Shown here piece after piece: positions 60,667-64,000 of a stretch of 64,000 nt of DNA. A model generated the notes under the pieces. That model was not told where the DNA came from, ran no database searches, and saw nothing but the letters and a program-made list of their open reading frames with translations. Source of the stretch: Rubrivivax albus. GTDB taxonomy: Bacteria; Pseudomonadota; Gammaproteobacteria; Burkholderiales; Burkholderiaceae_C. How positions within the stretch are numbered: the stretch's first letter is position 1; every line of letters starts with the position of its first letter. A program made the position numbers and the translations under genes. The stretch spans positions 1 to 64,000 of the forward strand of contig NZ_SACT01000010.1 in NCBI RefSeq assembly GCF_004016515.1, read 5' to 3'.

Positions 60667-61401
60667 TCAGGACAGCAACGCCGGCAGCACGGTGGCGGCG
60701 GTGCCGCGCAGCACGACGTCGGCTTCGGCGTCGATCTCGCTGTCGTGCGGGTTGACGATGGCGACGAAGGCGCCGCGCGTCTTCGCACGCCCGGCCAGGC
60801 CGGCGGCGGGCCAGACGGCGCCCGAGGTGCCGACCACCAGCATCACGTCGCAGGCCGAAGCCGCCTGTTGCGCCGCGACCAGCGCGCCCTCGGGCAGGAA
60901 CTCGCCGAACCAGACCACGCCGGGGCGGGCCATCACGCCACAGCCCGGGCAGCGTGGCGGCCGGCCCGGCGTGGCGGCGTCGGGCGGCAGCGCCGGGCGG
61001 CAGCGGCAGGGTTCCAGCCAGCGGTCGCGCAGGATGTCGCCGTGCAGGCGGATGGTGTCGACGTTGCCCGCGCGCTGGTGCAGGTCGTCGACGTTCTGCG
61101 TGACAAGGGTCAGCACGCCCGGCCTGCGGGCCGCAAAGGCGGCCAGGGCGTGGTGACCGGCGTTGGGTTCGGCCCGGCGAACACCGTCGCGGCGTTCGGC
61201 GTACCAGTCCCACACGCGGCCCGGGTCGGCGCGGAAGCCGTCCTCGCTGGCCAGCTCGGCCGGGTCGAAGCGCGACCACAGGCCGGTCATCGCGTCGCGG
61301 AAGGTCGGGATGCCGCTCTCCGCGGACATGCCGGCACCGGTGAGCACGCAGACGCCTTGGGCCGTCTCGAGCCGGCGGCGGACCGTTTCAAGCCCGTCCA
61401 T
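60667..61401 (-). CDS. Sir2-family NAD-dependent protein deacylase (sirtuin)
   Basis: A 244-residue sirtuin that removes acyl groups from lysine with NAD+ as co-substrate. It has [20 protein letters not shown] (NAD loop), [14 protein letters not shown], the catalytic His120 (IRLHGDI) and a zinc ribbon with Cys132, Cys134, Cys151 and Cys154 (first pair C-x-C rather than C-x-x-C). [10 protein letters not shown] and [16 protein letters not shown] follow. The first 14 bases overlap the rlmB end. It lies in a transcript that starts with a NAD+-consuming RES toxin, a notable combination. Confidence 0.9.
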   Translation of the reverse strand: MDGLETVRRRLETAQGVCVLTGAGMSAESGIPTFRDAMTGLWSRFDPAELASEDGFRADPGRVWDWYAERRDGVRRAEPNAGHHALAAFAARRPGVLTLVTQNVDDLHQRAGNVDTIRLHGDILRDRWLEPCRCRPALPPDAATPGRPPRCPGCGVMARPGVVWFGEFLPEGALVAAQQAASACDVMLVVGTSGAVWPAAGLAGRAKTRGAFVAIVNPHDSEIDAEADVVLRGTAATVLPALLS

Positions 61402-62131
61402 GCTGCCGCTGCCGCAGGGCTTCGTACAGGCACACGGCCGCGGCCACCGAGACATTGAGGCTCTCCACCGCCCCGTTCATCGGGATGCGCACCAGCTGGT
61501 CGCAGGTCTTGCGCGTGAGCTGGCGCATGCCGGGGCCCTCGGCGCCGAGCACCAGGGCGACCGGGCCGGTGAGGTCCAGGTCGTACAGGGTCTGCTCGGC
61601 GTCGTCGCTGGTGCCGATGACACGGATATCGCGTTCCTTCAGGTCGCCCAGCGTGCGCGCCAGGTTGGTCACCATCAGGTAGGGCACGGTCTCGGCCGCG
61701 CCGCTGGCCACCTTGGCCACGGTGGCGTTCAGGCCCACGGCGTGGTCTCGCGGCGCCACCACCGCGTGGGCGCCGGCACCATCGGCCACGCGCAGGCAAG
61801 CGCCCAGGTTGTGCGGGTCGGTCACGCCGTCGAGCACCAGCACCAGCGGCGGGCCATCTGCCTCGTCCAGCACGTCGTCCAGCGAATGCTTCGGCGCCAG
61901 TGCCTGCACGCGCGCCACCACGCCCTGGTGGCCACGGCCGCCGCACAGCTTGGCCAGCCGGGCATCGTCGCTGTCGACGATCTTCGCGCCAGCGGCCTGG
62001 GCGCGCTCCACGAAGCCGCGCATGCGGGCGTCGCGGCGGGTGGCGTCCACGTGCACCTCGAGCACGGACTCGGGCGCGGTCTTCAGCCGCACGGTGACGG
62101 CGTGGAAGCCGTAAAGGATGCCGGGTTTCAT
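61388..62131 (-). CDS. rlmB: 23S rRNA (guanosine(2251)-2'-O)-methyltransferase RlmB
   Basis: A 247-residue SPOUT-class methyltransferase with a short N-terminal RNA-binding domain ([20 protein letters not shown]) and a trefoil-knot domain. The knot motifs are [40 protein letters not shown] and [20 protein letters not shown]. The last is the family's SAM-binding end. It overlaps the DUF1624 gene by 4 bases and the sirtuin gene by 14, so it sits in the middle of the minus-strand operon. Confidence 0.94.
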   Translation of the reverse strand: MKPGILYGFHAVTVRLKTAPESVLEVHVDATRRDARMRGFVERAQAAGAKIVDSDDARLAKLCGGRGHQGVVARVQALAPKHSLDDVLDEADGPPLVLVLDGVTDPHNLGACLRVADGAGAHAVVAPRDHAVGLNATVAKVASGAAETVPYLMVTNLARTLGDLKERDIRVIGTSDDAEQTLYDLDLTGPVALVLGAEGPGMRQLTRKTCDQLVRIPMNGAVESLNVSVAAAVCLYEALRQRQHGRA

Positions 62132-62865
62132 CCGGTGATTTTCAGGTACGCCAGGATCAACCCGATCAAGATGGGCTGATGCAGCATGTAGAAGCTCAGG
62201 CTCCAGCGCCCCAGGACCGCCAGCGGCTGCAGCACGCCCGGCACCGGGCCAGCAAAGGCCGCCCGCCGATGCGCCAGCAGCCACTGCGCGCCCGCCAGGC
62301 CCGCCAACATCACGCCGAACCAGGGCAGCACCGGTACCCAGTCCTCGGTGATCGGCTTGCGCGTGACCAGGCCGATCCAGGCCAGCCACGGCACGTCGAA
62401 CACCGGGTGGCGCCACAGCGCCGGCAGCATGATGCAGGCCGCCGCCAGCGGCCACAGCCCGCCGCGCAGCGGCGCCAGCAGCCGGGCCAGGATCAGCATC
62501 AGCGCAATGCCATGCAGCACGCCGAAGAAGATCCAGCTCTTCGGGAACATGAACGACGAGCCGATGCTGACCAGCAGCGCACAGCCCGCCACCTGCGCCC
62601 AGCGCCGCCAGAAGCGTGGCCAGCTCTGGCCAGCGTCCAGCGCCACCGCCAGCGCTGCGCCGGCGCACAGCAGGAAGCCCGACAGGATCATCGTGCGCTG
62701 CACGGTCCACAGCGGGTCGTGGAAGAAGCGGTACGGTGGCTGGAAGAAGCCGTAGTGGTTGAGGTCGAAGGCGAAGTGGTAGGCCGCCATCCAGACGATG
62801 GCCAGGCCGCGCAGCGCGTCGAGCCGGTCGAAACGCTGGCCTCGGATGGCGAGCGGGCTCGTCAC
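62128..62865 (-). CDS. DUF1624 / heparan-alpha-glucosaminide N-acetyltransferase-like membrane protein
   Basis: A 245-residue membrane protein with about seven helices. It starts with the family signature [20 protein letters not shown], where the HGSNAT-like catalytic histidine is near [45 protein letters not shown], and a C-terminal [20 protein letters not shown] follow. These are shared with acyltransferase-type membrane enzymes of unknown substrate. The GTG at 62865 overlaps the RES toxin stop (GTGA), so this start is preferred. Confidence 0.85.
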   Translation of the reverse strand: MTSPLAIRGQRFDRLDALRGLAIVWMAAYHFAFDLNHYGFFQPPYRFFHDPLWTVQRTMILSGFLLCAGAALAVALDAGQSWPRFWRRWAQVAGCALLVSIGSSFMFPKSWIFFGVLHGIALMLILARLLAPLRGGLWPLAAACIMLPALWRHPVFDVPWLAWIGLVTRKPITEDWVPVLPWFGVMLAGLAGAQWLLAHRRAAFAGPVPGVLQPLAVLGRWSLSFYMLHQPILIGLILAYLKITG

Positions 62866-63536
62866 GACACCTTCTCGTAGACGTCGCTGAAGCGCTGCCC
62901 GTCCCAGGCGTAGAGCAGGACGGCGGCATGTACGCAGCGCGCGGCGCCGCGCGGGCGGAACAAACCGACGCATTCACCGCCGGCGTGGCGCACGCTGCGG
63001 TAGACCACACCGGCCGACCCGCCGGCACGCAGCCGGGCACCGAGGGCGCGTGCGGCGCCGTAGTCGGCGGGGTCGTGCTCGGCGTCGAAGCCGGCGCGCA
63101 GGTCATGCAGGCTGGCGTCCACGTCCACCCGGTACAGCCGCATCGGCAGGTGCATGGGCCGCTCGCGGGTGGCCGCCAGGAAGCGGGCATGGTGGAACGC
63201 GGTCTCCGCGATCGCCGTCTCGCGGTGATGGGCGGCGTAGAAGACGCCAACGTCGCCGCTGGAAAACCGGCTGCCCAGCGGGTTCACGTGCGTGAAGGCG
63301 GCCATGATGGGCCCGCTGCCGGGGCCGTAGACGCGGTCGGCTTCGGGCACGCGGGCGATGTCGCCCACCTCGTCGCGCACACGCTCGTTGGTCAGCGCTT
63401 CCAGTGCGTAAAGCGCGTCGAAGTCGGCGGCGTCGGCCACGCGGTCGAACAGGTAGACCGAGGGGTGGCGCGTGGGCACGATGCGGCAGGCCGGCTGCCA
63501 GTGCACGCGGCGCTTCGGCGGAGCGGCCACCGTCAA
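62862..63536 (-). CDS. RES-domain toxin (NAD+-degrading type II toxin)
   Basis: A 224-residue RES protein. Family features are [20 protein letters not shown], the glycine-rich [20 protein letters not shown] with the conserved Arg/Tyr set, and the [10 protein letters not shown] segment with the conserved Glu. A C-terminal [20 protein letters not shown] also matches RES proteins. RES toxins such as MbcT break down NAD+ by phosphorolysis. It starts with a TTG at 63536 that overlaps the antitoxin stop (a GTG two codons later is an alternative). It is directly followed by DUF1624 with another overlap. Confidence 0.88.
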   Translation of the reverse strand: MTVAAPPKRRVHWQPACRIVPTRHPSVYLFDRVADAADFDALYALEALTNERVRDEVGDIARVPEADRVYGPGSGPIMAAFTHVNPLGSRFSSGDVGVFYAAHHRETAIAETAFHHARFLAATRERPMHLPMRLYRVDVDASLHDLRAGFDAEHDPADYGAARALGARLRAGGSAGVVYRSVRHAGGECVGLFRPRGAARCVHAAVLLYAWDGQRFSDVYEKVS

Positions 63537-63958
63537 GACCAGCCGCCGCCGCGCACGCCGTCCAGGTAGCAGCGCACCAGGTTCAGGTCACTGACGTTGC
63601 CGCCGAGCATGTGCTGCAGCGCGCTGCGGCCACCGAAGGGCGCGGCGCTGTTGGGCTGCCGCACCCAGGCGTCGGCCGCCGCGGCATCGGGCAGCAGGAT
63701 CTGCAGGCTCTTCCAGATGCCCAGCAGATTTGATAGGCGCTCCAGCGTGTCGCGCGACAGGTTGGCCTTCTCCGGATGCTTGCGCCAGGCGAAGAAGGTG
63801 GAGCGCGGCGGCTCGCCCAGCAGGCGGATCTGCTCGTCCACGCTGAGTTTCCAGGCGTCGGCGATGCGCACGAAGGCGCGCAGGCCCGCAGCGGCCATCT
63901 GCGCCGGCCCCACCGGCGGCATGGCCGACGAAGAGACCGGATCGAGCAATGCATTCAT
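63533..63958 (-). CDS. MbcA/ParS/Xre-type antitoxin
   Basis: A 141-residue antitoxin that pairs with the RES toxin downstream (4-base overlap). The N-terminal region has FVRIADAWKLSVDEQIRLLG and PPRSTFFAWRKHPEKANLSR, an Xre-like helix-turn-helix. The toxin-binding C-terminal domain has TLERLSNLLGIWKSLQILLP, WVRQPNSAAPFGGRSALQHM and [18 protein letters not shown]. Two in-frame ATG codons (63958 and 63979) both lie inside a palindrome that is probably the operator; 63958 is taken because the family sequence begins soon after it. Confidence 0.88.
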   Translation of the reverse strand: MNALLDPVSSSAMPPVGPAQMAAAGLRAFVRIADAWKLSVDEQIRLLGEPPRSTFFAWRKHPEKANLSRDTLERLSNLLGIWKSLQILLPDAAAADAWVRQPNSAAPFGGRSALQHMLGGNVSDLNLVRCYLDGVRGGGWS

Positions 63959-63983
63959 GAGTCCGATTATGGACCCCATGAAT
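63953..63983. promoter_or_regulatory. Operator palindrome at the antitoxin start
   Basis: ATTCATG (63953-63959) and CATGAAT (63977-63983) form the outer arms and GTCC (63961-63964) and GGAC (63971-63974) the inner arms, around a GATTAT centre. The palindrome covers both possible antitoxin start codons, so binding by the antitoxin would block initiation of its own operon. Autoregulation is known for this family. Confidence 0.55.
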
Positions 63984-64000
63984 ACAGAAGTCCACTGAAG

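Noticed and set aside
1-64000. CRISPR arrays, rRNA genes and insertion sequences
   Set aside because: No regularly spaced identical repeats, no rRNA-like sequence and no transposase with terminal inverted repeats were seen anywhere in the window.

Overview
The window is a high-GC chromosomal segment. Its gene families and gene order (rimP-nusA-infB-rbfA-truB-typA, a cheR-cheD-cheB block, PEP-CTERM proteins, an ompR-envZ pair, a 3-hydroxybutyrate dehydrogenase) suggest a betaproteobacterium of the order Burkholderiales, probably in the Leptothrix/Rubrivivax/Ideonella neighbourhood. That placement is inference from gene content; no 16S rRNA or other marker in the window settles it.

Layout. Positions 1-5266 (+) hold a chemotaxis block: the tail of a chemoreceptor, cheR, cheD, cheB and a second receptor with an unusual C-terminal sensor-like domain. 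Positions 5316-11446 (-) are a closely packed run: wax ester synthase/DGAT, two alpha/beta hydrolases, dusA, mtnA and a fuculose-phosphate-aldolase-like gene. The last two look like a methylthioribose salvage pair. A DMT transporter follows, then a translation/transcription supercluster at 12517-20709 (-): rimP-nusA-infB-rbfA-truB-typA. Its promoter is followed almost at once by a hairpin with a U-run. Positions 20911-25924 carry fabI, an Orn/Lys/Arg decarboxylase, nfeD-like, an SPFH protein and a DUF2237 protein. A PEP-CTERM metalloprotease follows at 26065-27150.

Positions 27198-40112 are the accessory part. A tyrosine integrase lies directly behind tRNA-Ser(GGA), and a degenerate copy of the tRNA 3' end lies near 40100. 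Between them are an AlpA-like regulator, a DUF3102 protein, a RepA-like AAA helicase, an SSB-like protein, a coiled-coil protein, a large protein with a C-terminal polysaccharide-lyase-like domain, a terminase-small-subunit-like protein, and three minus-strand genes at the right end. There is no portal, capsid or large terminase. I interpret the element as a phage-satellite-like integrative element of about 12.8 kb; this is the most novel part of the window.

The core chromosome resumes with tRNA-Val(GAC), relA and an alpha/beta hydrolase, then bdhA, a SIMPL-domain protein and ompR-envZ. A stress cluster (ftsH-cbpM-cbpA facing two hsp20 genes) occupies 47414-51548. Next come a fused ispDF facing mfd across a 27-bp palindromic gap, a DUF4405 protein, two tandem paralogous small proteins, a D-2-hydroxyacid dehydrogenase and a small PEP-CTERM protein. 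The final minus-strand run, 63958 to 59648, starts with an Xre/RES toxin-antitoxin pair and continues through DUF1624, rlmB, a sirtuin, upp and a lipoprotein, mostly with overlapping stop and start codons.
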